Notes under the pieces: model-generated | Told to the model about the DNA's origin: nothing | Database searches by the model: none | The model's input: the letters and a program-made list of their open reading frames with translations, nothing else | Source: Tissierellales bacterium | Lineage (GTDB): Bacteria > Bacillota > Clostridia > Tissierellales > Sedimentibacteraceae | DNA length: 64,000 bases | Reading direction: 5' to 3' | Assembly: GCA_018433765.1 (NCBI GenBank) | Contig: JAHDQO010000006.1 | Location: forward strand, 1-64,000 | In this document: piece by piece, positions 55,701-63,242 of the stretch | Layout: each line of letters starts with the position of its first letter | How positions within the stretch are numbered: the stretch's first letter is position 1 | Position numbers and translations under genes: made by a program

Positions 55701-57579
55701 TCTAAAATCGTTATTTGGAAATCAGGATGTTTATATTGTAGTAGGTAGTGATGTTATCGTAAATGCTTCAGCTTACAAATCTAGAGCAACTAAAAATTCT
55801 ATACACAGCTTTAGCCATATTATTTTCCAAAGAATCGATTCTAACTGTGTAGACGATACTATTAAGAAAGCAAATGAAGCTAAAAAGAAAATTAAGGGTA
55901 ATATAATAGAATTAAAACTTCCATTACACTTAGAAGATATAAGTTCATCTCAAATTAGAGAACTTATAGATGATAATAGAGATATTTCTAATCTCGTTGA
56001 CCCTTTAGCCCAGCAGTTTATATATGAATATAGTTTATACTTAAGAGAACCTCAATATAAAACAATAATTAAAACTAAATCTTATAAAATACAATTAATA
56101 GAAGACTTAAGTAAGAATATAGTTGATGAAATTGGTCATTATATTTTTATGTATACTAACCTATATGAAAATATAGGTGAAGAATTGACTTCAATGAATA
56201 TGAATCTGTTAGTAATAAGAGATGGTTCACATTCCGATAAATTATTAGGTTTTTCAGCATTCCATCAAATTAGTACTTCTGACTTATATTCAGAATTTAA
56301 AAGCACTAAAGTTGCTAATTACGTACGTCAAAATACATCGGGAAAAATTATAGTTATTGATGGCATATATACTAATCCAAGCACTCCGCTAGAAAACATT
56401 GAACAAATAATTATAACTGAAACATTAGCACACTGCTTAAAAAAGGATTTTACATATGCTTTATATCATAACATTTTAACTAATTTGAATAAGAAAAAAA
56501 TATTTGAAGTTCTAGAATTACAGGGTTTTACTAAAATACCCGGCTATAATGAGGAAAACGCTGTATATGCAGTTGATATGAAGATGCCAATTACCTTAAT
56601 GTTAGATCTTGAAAGTTTTATAAAAGAACCTCTAAATAAAAACAATGAAGTTCTTCAATCAATAAGAGAAGCTCGTAAAAAACTTCAAAATGCTTTAACA
56701 AACTTATATCCCGGCAACTTAGTATTATCATTTGATAATGAAATACTGCATTATAATTTAATAGATAAAATATGTAAAACTAATAAAGTGCCTAGAGAAG
56801 TTCTTACTAAGAGAACACTTGGCAAATATATGTGTGTTCCTTTTGGTAATATATTAAAAGGAATAGTAGTTCCTAATACAGTAACAAAATCACTGCATAC
56901 AGATAAAACATTTAATCCTGATATTAAAGGATTTAGAATATGTGAATATCCATTTTATTCACCTTTAGTAAATCAAATTAGAACAATTCAATCCTTTGAT
57001 AGACCTGTTATACTTGTTGATGATTTACTCAATAAGGGATACAGAATTAAAGCTGTAGACCCTATTTTTAAAAGAGAAAAAATAACTGTAGAAAAAATTA
57101 TTGTTGGTATACTTTCAGGGCGAGGAAAAGACCTAATGGAAATTCAAGAAAGAGAAGTAGATGCAGCTTATTTTATACCAAATCTTAGATTATGGTTTAA
57201 TGAAAATCTTATGTATCCATTCATAGGTGGAGACACTGTTTTTAGAAATAAAGAGCATGACGGAAGCTTGATTCAATCAATAAACTTAATACTTCCATAT
57301 GTAGCACCACATTTTATTAAAGATGCATCAAATAAAATAATATATGATCTTTCTTTAACATGTTTAGAAAATTCTCAAAATATACTGAAATCTTTAGAAA
57401 GTGAATATCAAATTAAATATGAAAAAAATTTAACCCTTAAAAGACTTGGAGAAGTAATACAATCACCTCGATACCCTGATGTAGGTGAAAATATGAAATA
57501 TGATTTAAATATGAAACCATCTAGTTATATAACCAATGATATTGAAAGATTAATAAGGCTCGAAAATTCTATTAAGTAA
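52714..57579 (+). CDS. 1621-residue fusion: HD + helical repeats + NadD-like nucleotidyltransferase + GNAT-like + PRTase-like
   Basis: No single family name applies. Domains: an HD-type phosphohydrolase at about 165-290 (TQHNTLEHIAG, AAAGHDIGK with H215 D216, VNHSTWDLE, YADFRVK); helical HEAT/ARM-like repeats at about 380-910; a cytidylyltransferase/NadD-type domain at about 915-1110 (FFPGTFDPFSLSHKG, later SSSQIRELI); a GNAT-like region at about 1120-1280; and a C-terminal part with a PRPP-type motif VILVDDLLNKGYR near 1432-1444. In other bacteria NadD and the HD protein YqeK are neighbours, so a fused HD/NadD pair may handle a dinucleotide or NAD-like cofactor. That function is inference. 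TTGGAGGAT precedes the ATG. Followed by an LDH-fold gene after 42 bp. Confidence 0.8.
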   Translation: MNRITLNELHKEILQNLTNKDFLKKVSLSEEKIQTLILNRNFVTSLSYLVNKGNITCKDVLELSSDIITTLSPKRNIDWLSYIFKYILNKSFPNAVNVKFDPNNEDAVLVYLEILKTVFEHDQKTKPFDKYNSFEFLTDDEIENLPNPEEYIKFIKVFKDNYIYELMRLSQEITQHNTLEHIAGVHYVAMQIGRQLYKTGLPINLGLISGAAAGHDIGKYGCKNCEITRVPYLHYYYTDMWFKKFDIPNIGHIAVNHSTWDLELENLPLESLVLIYADFRVKNRKFKNTYKMYIYSLEDSFEIILNKLDNVDEAKEKRYRKVYAKLKDFENYMLNLGINIDFSSLTPKKIIYKDYSLLNGNKVIENFKYMAIKYNITLMNKLSSASSFAGILEAARSKSNWENIRSYLNIFEEYSTYMTQKQKVLTLNFLYELLVHREGDIRRQAGELIGLIIVDFDEEYRKEVPENVSKQKNEINSLTLFEKYLKIIIYPDHKTTDQHKEWIGYDLKILIKTIFENCDETLKKEYIDEFLTYFEKYKDNDLTNFILLDSLWYIPVNLCSEKQLKNLIKYSLTAAESSSIELKLTAINFMLHLSQQLSSSSEFLDNIKKYITKIDYSDNISVNYLKYKSAKSLKISKEIIQNYKIIFDKNRNKIPDMFLNNLKAATPWINKTVNIDFVLEHIKNNPGTMNLQTAAHLCNLIKVSAKEAVRNKAGKALLEIASLLTFDQRNEIVIELYKGLDIEGYEFSKYIPEYLGQIALFLHPKELDEIIIDLNKILKESNPKISSLTLNTLGVMVQHYPKYKEKFNEADDIFEKRLVTLLGMILSGLANYNEQVKQEAFLVIGKDIFGSKILNIREKNQIFSIIAKKLLTLLSEKELNDLFFFNNSASLNHIYRFISDYNFYYDKINLLESNKVAFFPGTFDPFSLSHKGIVNEIRNLGFEVYLAVDEFSWSKRTQPRMLRRQIINMSIANEFNIYLFPDNIPINLSNNHDLTNLKSLFGNQDVYIVVGSDVIVNASAYKSRATKNSIHSFSHIIFQRIDSNCVDDTIKKANEAKKKIKGNIIELKLPLHLEDISSSQIRELIDDNRDISNLVDPLAQQFIYEYSLYLREPQYKTIIKTKSYKIQLIEDLSKNIVDEIGHYIFMYTNLYENIGEELTSMNMNLLVIRDGSHSDKLLGFSAFHQISTSDLYSEFKSTKVANYVRQNTSGKIIVIDGIYTNPSTPLENIEQIIITETLAHCLKKDFTYALYHNILTNLNKKKIFEVLELQGFTKIPGYNEENAVYAVDMKMPITLMLDLESFIKEPLNKNNEVLQSIREARKKLQNALTNLYPGNLVLSFDNEILHYNLIDKICKTNKVPREVLTKRTLGKYMCVPFGNILKGIVVPNTVTKSLHTDKTFNPDIKGFRICEYPFYSPLVNQIRTIQSFDRPVILVDDLLNKGYRIKAVDPIFKREKITVEKIIVGILSGRGKDLMEIQEREVDAAYFIPNLRLWFNENLMYPFIGGDTVFRNKEHDGSLIQSINLILPYVAPHFIKDASNKIIYDLSLTCLENSQNILKSLESEYQIKYEKNLTLKRLGEVIQSPRYPDVGENMKYDLNMKPSSYITNDIERLIRLENSIK

Positions 57580-57621
57580 ATTTAAATTTAAAAATACAAA
57601 ATTTGAAAGGACAATATTTTA

Positions 57622-58866
57622 ATGTTTAATTATTACAAATTTAAAGATGAATATTTATTTTCTTACAAGAAAGATTACAATTATAAGCAAATAGATGCTT
57701 CTGCTGCTTTATCTAATTGTAAAGTTCTATATTATCTAAATGAATTAGATCCTATAATATCTAAAAAAACTTTTTCTGTATCAGACCCTTCTATCCTTTT
57801 TTTAGAAAAAGAAGGATTAGAATTGCTAGATAAGAATTCACTAGATTACAATATTCCTAATGAAATTGAGCAAATGATTGATGCTGGTAAAGTAAAATGT
57901 ATTAATACTCTTTATCCTAATTATGTAGAATCTATTCAATTAGATGAAAAAGTAAAAAAGAAAGTTAATATTCTAGCACTTGGTGATGTAGGAAGTACAC
58001 TTCTGTTAGGACTTCATTTATTAGGCAGCAAATGTATAGACACAATTGGTATATATGATAGAAGCTCAGATAAAATTAAGCGTTTTGAATACGAAATGAA
58101 TCAGACTATGATTCCATTTAAGAATAACGCATTTCCTAATGTAAAAGGAATTACCAAAGACGAACTTTTTAATTGCGATATGTTTGTATTTTGTGCTTCA
58201 AAAGGTGTTCCACCTATAAATTCAAAGATTAAAGATGTTAGAATGATACAATTTAACGAAAATGCAAAAATAATTAAAGAATATGCATTAATGGCAAGAA
58301 AATTAAATTTTAAGGGAATTTTTTCTGTTGTATCTGACCCTGTTGACCCCTTATGCAAAACTGTTTTACTTGAAAGCAACAAAAACGATAATGGTGAATA
58401 TGATTTCAAAGGACTCGCACCTGAACAGATAAAAGGCTACGGATTGGGAGTAATGAATGCAAGAGCATCATATTATGCAAAATGTGAAAATAAATACAGT
58501 CACTACTTAAATGAAGGAAGAGCTTTTGGCCCTCATGGTGAAGATCTTATAATAGCTGATAGTATTAATAATTATAATGATAAATTATCTAAAGAACTAA
58601 CTAAGCTTGCAGTCAACGCAAATATGGATGTGCGTGCAACAGGTTTTAAGCCTTTTATAGCTCCTGCTCTCTCTTCTGGTGCTATTTCTATAATTTTTAC
58701 ACTTAGAGGTGAATGGCACTATAGTTCTAATTTTTTAGGAGGTGTGTATATGGGAGCTAAAAATAGAAATACTACTACAGGACTTGAATTTGAAAGGATA
58801 AATATTCCAAAACCTCTTTACGCTAGACTGGAAAAAACTTATAACATGTTAAAAACAATCAATTAA
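57622..58866 (+). CDS. atypical lactate/malate dehydrogenase-fold protein
   Basis: 414 residues. The middle and end follow the LDH/MDH plan: nucleotide loop ILALGDVGST (about 114-123), CDMFVFCASKG in place of the usual aVixAG stretch, VVSDPVDPL where LDH has NPVDxL, GYGLGVMNAR, and FGPHGEDLI where the catalytic His lies. The first 100 residues are an extra, unassigned domain. Canonical substrate arginines are not obvious, so lactate or malate need not be the substrate. It forms a likely operon with the 1621-residue gene and possibly with the flavodoxin-like gene. Confidence 0.75.
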   Translation: MFNYYKFKDEYLFSYKKDYNYKQIDASAALSNCKVLYYLNELDPIISKKTFSVSDPSILFLEKEGLELLDKNSLDYNIPNEIEQMIDAGKVKCINTLYPNYVESIQLDEKVKKKVNILALGDVGSTLLLGLHLLGSKCIDTIGIYDRSSDKIKRFEYEMNQTMIPFKNNAFPNVKGITKDELFNCDMFVFCASKGVPPINSKIKDVRMIQFNENAKIIKEYALMARKLNFKGIFSVVSDPVDPLCKTVLLESNKNDNGEYDFKGLAPEQIKGYGLGVMNARASYYAKCENKYSHYLNEGRAFGPHGEDLIIADSINNYNDKLSKELTKLAVNANMDVRATGFKPFIAPALSSGAISIIFTLRGEWHYSSNFLGGVYMGAKNRNTTTGLEFERINIPKPLYARLEKTYNMLKTIN

Positions 58867-59092
58867 TAACAATCAAGATTGTTCGAATACCTCTCAGGAT
58901 GACCTTATATCGTCATTCTACGCTAAGCGAGTAAGTTACTAACACCAAATCATAGATTTGTGTTATCTACTTAAACTAGCAAAAAAATTATTAATTAAAA
59001 ACTGGAATGATAAGTTTCAAAACATAATATTAATATAATCAATATCAATTGTTCACATTTGATAACTGTCATTTATCTAAGGAAGGTTTTAT
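58867..59092. other. gap with decayed intergenic element
   Basis: No ORF. It includes CAAGATTGTTCGAAT, TCAGGATGACC and GTCATTCTACGC, a likely decayed relative of the element at 8234-8316, and a hairpin AACACCAAATC-ATA-GATTTGTGTT near 58939-58962. An SD AAGGAAGG precedes the next gene. Confidence 0.5.
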
Positions 59093-60136
59093 ATGTTAAA
59101 TAAAGATTTTTTAATTATTATGCCTGGGACTCCATCTAAAATTTTACAAGAAATGGTACATCATTCAACTGCTAATAAGAATTATTCTATAGTTACAAAA
59201 TTAGATAATCTTACAGATCTAAAAAATAAATGTATACTTTTTGCAATTGAACTAGGAGATTCAGGAATTAATATAGAATTATACAAAATACTTGAGAAAA
59301 TAAAATTATCAGGAACAGATTTTCTAGAAAACTCTGTTGGTGCAGTCTTTACTCACAGCAATAATGAATTGTTTACTCGATCAGCTGCAAGACAAATAAT
59401 CTTATATGCGAACATGGCTGGTTGTTCTTTTCCCGGCAGACCTTTAGTTGAAGCTACCGGTTCATTAAAAAATTTTACTACATTAAAAAAAATATCAAAC
59501 AAATCATATTATAATTTATGCTTAAATTCTTGCACAGATTTAGTCAATAGACTATTGTCTTTTAACATAACCCCTATTAAAAATCCTAAAATACTCGTTT
59601 TACATGCTAGTAACTGGAAAACTTCAAATACATTAATGTTATGGAAATTAATTAAGAAAAATATTAGTTCCAAGAACATAAAAGAAATTCATATAGAAAA
59701 TGGAACTGTAGTTGACTGTAAAGGATGCCCTTATAAAACATGTAAACATTATGGTGAACAAACTAACTGTTTTTATGGCGGCATAATGGTTGAAGAAGTT
59801 TATCCTTCAGTATTGGAAAGCAATATATTAGTTCTGCTATGTCCTAATTATAATGATTCGATAAGTTCTAACATATCTGCTGTAATTAATAGACTTACAG
59901 CACTATTTAGAAAAACTAAATTTTATGATAAATATATGTATTCAGTTATAGTATCAGGACATTCTGGAAGTGATATAATTGCAGAACAGCTTATTAGTGC
60001 ATTAAATATTAATAAGACTTTTATATTACCACCTTATTTTGCAATGATGGAAACTGCTAATGATGCAGGAGCTGTAATGAAAAATGAAAACATAGAAAAA
60101 AGAGCAAAATCATTTGCTGAAAAAATATTGAAGTAA
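59093..60136 (+). CDS. flavodoxin-like NADPH-dependent FMN reductase-type protein
   Basis: 347 residues with two flavodoxin-like halves. The second half shows a FMN-phosphate loop HASNWKTSNT (about 171-180), the Cys set CKGCPYKTCKHYGEQTNC (about 209-226) seen in iron-sulfur flavoproteins, and a later VSGHSGSD. The first half (FLIIMPGTPSKI, GAVFTHSN) lacks that Cys set. Probably an electron-transfer or reductase partner of the two preceding genes; the substrate is unknown. It lies 226 bp after them, with a decayed repeat between. Confidence 0.75.
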   Translation: MLNKDFLIIMPGTPSKILQEMVHHSTANKNYSIVTKLDNLTDLKNKCILFAIELGDSGINIELYKILEKIKLSGTDFLENSVGAVFTHSNNELFTRSAARQIILYANMAGCSFPGRPLVEATGSLKNFTTLKKISNKSYYNLCLNSCTDLVNRLLSFNITPIKNPKILVLHASNWKTSNTLMLWKLIKKNISSKNIKEIHIENGTVVDCKGCPYKTCKHYGEQTNCFYGGIMVEEVYPSVLESNILVLLCPNYNDSISSNISAVINRLTALFRKTKFYDKYMYSVIVSGHSGSDIIAEQLISALNINKTFILPPYFAMMETANDAGAVMKNENIEKRAKSFAEKILK

Positions 60137-60215
60137 CGAGTAATTAATAATGAATAACTAGTAACGAATAACTAGTAACAATGATGATTTACTCATTCTT
60201 CGTAAATCTTATTTT

Positions 60216-60336
60216 AAAAGATAAAAACTAAAAGTTAATAGTTAAAACTAATGGTTAATTTACTCATATTAATTCGTAAATCTATTAATAATATTTATTT
60301 TAATAAAACTTCATTAACTTTTAACTCTTATCTTTT
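60216..60336. repeat. MITE-like intergenic module, second copy
   Basis: Arms AAAAGATAA (60216-60224) / TTATCTTTT (60328-60336) and AAAAGTTAA (60230-60238) / TTAACTTTT (60314-60322). Its inner GGTTAATTTACTCATAT (60253-60269) is identical to 31084-31100. Confidence 0.65.
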
Positions 60337-60339
60337 TTA

Positions 60340-60357
60340 GCTTTACGTTAGTAAAGC
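60340..60357. repeat. dispersed hairpin GCTTTAC-GTTA-GTAAAGC
   Basis: Same 18 bases as 31171-31188 and 60401-60418. Confidence 0.8.
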
Positions 60358-60400
60358 TTCCATATTACTAGTTACTAATTTCTAGTTCCTCATTTTTCAC

Positions 60401-60418
60401 GCTTTACGTTAGTAAAGC
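60401..60418. repeat. dispersed hairpin GCTTTAC-GTTA-GTAAAGC
   Basis: Second copy within 61 bp of 60340, again followed by TTCCAT. Confidence 0.8.
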
Positions 60419-60509
60419 TTCCATGTTACTAGTTCCTCGTTTCTCGTTCTTCATTTTTTACGTTATTGACTAATTATAGTTTTTACAATATAATTAGCTT
60501 AATTGAATA

Positions 60510-60671
60510 ATCTTAAGTTCTTCATCTGAAGAAAGGGAAAGAGGTTAGATTCCTCTACAGCCCCCGCTACTGTATTAAGGGATGAAAATCTATAAGAACC
60601 ACTTGCATTTACTGTTGGGAAGGAATAGATTAGTAATGAGATCTTTAAGTCAGGATACCTTATCTTAAGAT
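60510..60671 (+). ncRNA. cobalamin riboswitch aptamer
   Basis: P1 pairs ATCTTAAG (60510-60517) with CTTAAGAT (60664-60671). The conserved core is present: GGGAAAGAGGTTAG, CTCTACAGCCCCCGCTACTG, GGGATGAA, CCACT, GGGAAGG and the B12 box AGTCAGGATACC. It lies upstream of cobQ/cbiP and would shut the operon down when cobalamin is plentiful. Confidence 0.96.
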
Positions 60672-60720
60672 AAAATTATTATAGCTTCGGTGGGAAGTAT
60701 TTTAGTATTACTATTATAAT

Positions 60721-60745
60721 ACACGCCCTGCGTGTTTTTTATTTT
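60721..60745 (+). terminator. riboswitch-controlled terminator
   Basis: ACACGC-CCT-GCGTGT followed by TTTTATTTTT, ending at the cobQ ribosome binding site. It is the expression platform of the cobalamin riboswitch. Confidence 0.9.
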
Positions 60746-60756
60746 TGGAGGAAATT

Positions 60757-62244
60757 ATGGCAAAGAATATTATGTTTCAAGGAACAGGCTCAACTGTTGG
60801 CAAAAGTCTTTTAAATGCTGCTTTATGCAGAGTCCTTAATGATGAAGGATTTGTAGTTAAACCTTTTAAATCCCAAAACATGGCACTTAACTCATTTATA
60901 ACAAAGAACGGAAAAGAAATGGGTAGAGCTCAAGTAGTACAAGCTGAAGCTGCTCGAATAGAACCTACAGTTGAAATGAATCCAATATTACTTAAACCTA
61001 CAAGTGACAAAGGCAGTCAAGTTGTAGTAATGGGTGAAGTTTTTTCAAACAAATCTGCTGTAGAATATTATGAGCTTAAGGACAAACTTAAAGAAATAGT
61101 ACTTAAATCATATAATAAGTTATCTACAGGAGCAGATATTATAGTATTAGAAGGTGCAGGCAGTCCTGCTGAAATTAATTTAAAAGATAAAGACATTGTA
61201 AATATGGGTATGGCAAACATGGTAGATGCTCCTGTAATACTAATAGGAGATATTGATAAAGGAGGAGTTTTTGCTTCTTTATACGGAACATTGGAATTAC
61301 TTGATGAAGAGGAACGTGCAAGGATTAAAGCATTTATAATCAACAAATTTAGAGGTGATGTTGAACTTCTAAAACCCGGCATTAAAATGATTGAAGAAAA
61401 AATGGGAATTCCATGTCTAGGTGTTATGCCTTATTTTAGACACAGCATAGATGATGAAGATAGTATATCATCAAGGTTAAATATCAATAAAGATGGTAAT
61501 ATTGTCGTTGGTGTTGTTTTACTTCCTTATATGTCTAATTTCTCTGATTTTACAGTTTTTGAAGTTTCCAATAATGTTAAACTAAAATATATTAAGAGAC
61601 CTAACGAACTTAATGATGTTGATTTGATTATACTTCCAGGCAGCAAAAATACTATAAAAGATTTAGATTATTTAAAAGCAAATGGTTTTAGTACAGCAAT
61701 CAAAAAAGCTCACTTTGAGGGAACTCCAGTAGTTGGTGTTTGTGGAGGTTATCAAATGCTTGGAAGAGAGATAATAGATCCACATCTTGTTGAATCTGTA
61801 AAAAAACGAACTTCAGGATTAGGATTGCTAGATGTAATAACTACTATGGCAGAAAAAAAGACTACTAAACAAATAACAGGTAAAATATCTACTAAAACTA
61901 CTTTTATTAATAATATTTATGATTCATCAGTAACTGGATACGAAATACATATGGGTATAACTGAACTTAATAACATTGATTCATTCATTACGTTACAAGA
62001 TGGAAGAAAAGATGGTGCTGTAAGCAAAGATGGACTAGTCATTGGAACTTATCTACACGGGATTTTTGACAATGACAGCTTTAGAAATAATTTATTAAAT
62101 TATTTAGGTTCTAAGAAGAATATTGACATAAAAGAAACTTCTTTTAGCTATGCAGAACTTAAAGAAAAAGAATACGACAAACTTGCTAAAACATTTAGAG
62201 AAAATGTTGATATAGAAGCAATAAAAAAAATTGTAGGAGTATAA
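60757..62244 (+). CDS. cobQ/cbiP: cobyric acid synthase
   Basis: 495 residues. It amidates adenosylcobyrinic acid a,c-diamide at four side chains with glutamine and ATP. N-terminal P-loop GTGSTVGKSLLN and the glutaminase Cys in VGVCGGYQMLGRE near residue 334, with the partner His in YLHGIFD. The ATG at 60757 has GGAGGAAATT upstream; a TTG at 60745 overlaps the GGAGG region. First gene of the B12 operon under the riboswitch. Confidence 0.96.
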   Translation: MAKNIMFQGTGSTVGKSLLNAALCRVLNDEGFVVKPFKSQNMALNSFITKNGKEMGRAQVVQAEAARIEPTVEMNPILLKPTSDKGSQVVVMGEVFSNKSAVEYYELKDKLKEIVLKSYNKLSTGADIIVLEGAGSPAEINLKDKDIVNMGMANMVDAPVILIGDIDKGGVFASLYGTLELLDEEERARIKAFIINKFRGDVELLKPGIKMIEEKMGIPCLGVMPYFRHSIDDEDSISSRLNINKDGNIVVGVVLLPYMSNFSDFTVFEVSNNVKLKYIKRPNELNDVDLIILPGSKNTIKDLDYLKANGFSTAIKKAHFEGTPVVGVCGGYQMLGREIIDPHLVESVKKRTSGLGLLDVITTMAEKKTTKQITGKISTKTTFINNIYDSSVTGYEIHMGITELNNIDSFITLQDGRKDGAVSKDGLVIGTYLHGIFDNDSFRNNLLNYLGSKKNIDIKETSFSYAELKEKEYDKLAKTFRENVDIEAIKKIVGV

Positions 62245-62245
62245 A

Positions 62246-63190
62246 ATGTACAAATTGTTAGCTGCAGCAGCAATTGATTTTGTGATTGGTGACCCTCATA
62301 ATTTTCCGCATCCTGTTCGCTTTATAGGTAAAATTATATATTTTTATGAAAAGAAAATAAGAGAAATTTTTACAAATAATTTGAAACTTGGAGGACTTTT
62401 TTTATGGTTGCTTTCCATCTTAACAACTGTCTTTATTACTAGTACTGTAATAGATATTTTACATATATTTCACCCTTTAGTAGCTTATATTTTTGAAATA
62501 TATATCATTTATACTTGTATTGCAGCTAGGTGTCTGCACAAAGAAGCTTATAGAATTAAAAAATATTTACAGGAAAATGACATCATAACAGCTCGAAAAC
62601 AGCTGTCCTATATAGTTGGAAGAGATACAGAAAACTTAAGCAGCAGCAGTATATCAAAAGCTGTAATAGAAACTGTCGCTGAGAATACTATCGACGGAGT
62701 TATAGCACCATTATTTTTCATTATAATAGGTATATATTTTAAAATACCCGCGCAGATGGGGATTCTATATAAAACTGTAAATACACTTGATTCAATTGTA
62801 GGTTATAATCAAGAACCATATAAAGATATAGGATATTTTTCAGCTAAAATTGATGATATATTTAACTTCATTCCAGCACGTCTTGGAAGCATTATTATGT
62901 TAATTTCAGGTATTATATTGGATAAAGATATAAAAAACGGTTTTAGAATATTTAAAAGAGATAGATATAATCATAAAAGCCCTAATAGCGGACACTCAGA
63001 ATCTGTAATAGCAGGATTATTAAATATACAGCTAGGCGGTACAAACTATTATTTTGGAAAGAAAGTTGAAAAGCCTTATATCGGAGATAATTCAAGAGAT
63101 GTAACATTTAAGGATATTAATAATACAGTACATATAATGTATATCTCAGAAATAATTATATTGATAATAAGTTATTTAGTATTGATATAG
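62246..63190 (+). CDS. cbiB: adenosylcobinamide-phosphate synthase CbiB/CobD
   Basis: 314 residues, polytopic membrane protein. It attaches aminopropanol (phosphate) to adenosylcobyric acid. FVIGDPHNFPHPVRFIGK at the N-terminus, VETVAENTIDGVIAP, VNTLDSIVGYNQEPY and NSGHSESVIAGLL are typical. Starts 1 bp after the cobQ stop. Confidence 0.95.
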   Translation: MYKLLAAAAIDFVIGDPHNFPHPVRFIGKIIYFYEKKIREIFTNNLKLGGLFLWLLSILTTVFITSTVIDILHIFHPLVAYIFEIYIIYTCIAARCLHKEAYRIKKYLQENDIITARKQLSYIVGRDTENLSSSSISKAVIETVAENTIDGVIAPLFFIIIGIYFKIPAQMGILYKTVNTLDSIVGYNQEPYKDIGYFSAKIDDIFNFIPARLGSIIMLISGIILDKDIKNGFRIFKRDRYNHKSPNSGHSESVIAGLLNIQLGGTNYYFGKKVEKPYIGDNSRDVTFKDINNTVHIMYISEIIILIISYLVLI

Positions 63191-63242
63191 TATTTTTAAT
63201 TTTTGTGCAAATATAATAAAGTAAAGAAAGGATAATGACATT

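Larger units (their letters stand above)
60137..60509. other. repeat-rich intergenic region before the riboswitch
   Basis: No ORF. It is built of degenerate words (TAACTAGTAACGA, TACTAGTTACTAATTTC), an inverted module at 60216-60336 and two GCTTTAC-GTTA-GTAAAGC hairpins at 60340-60357 and 60401-60418. Similar words occur at 8395-8490 and 29865-29990. Confidence 0.7.
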
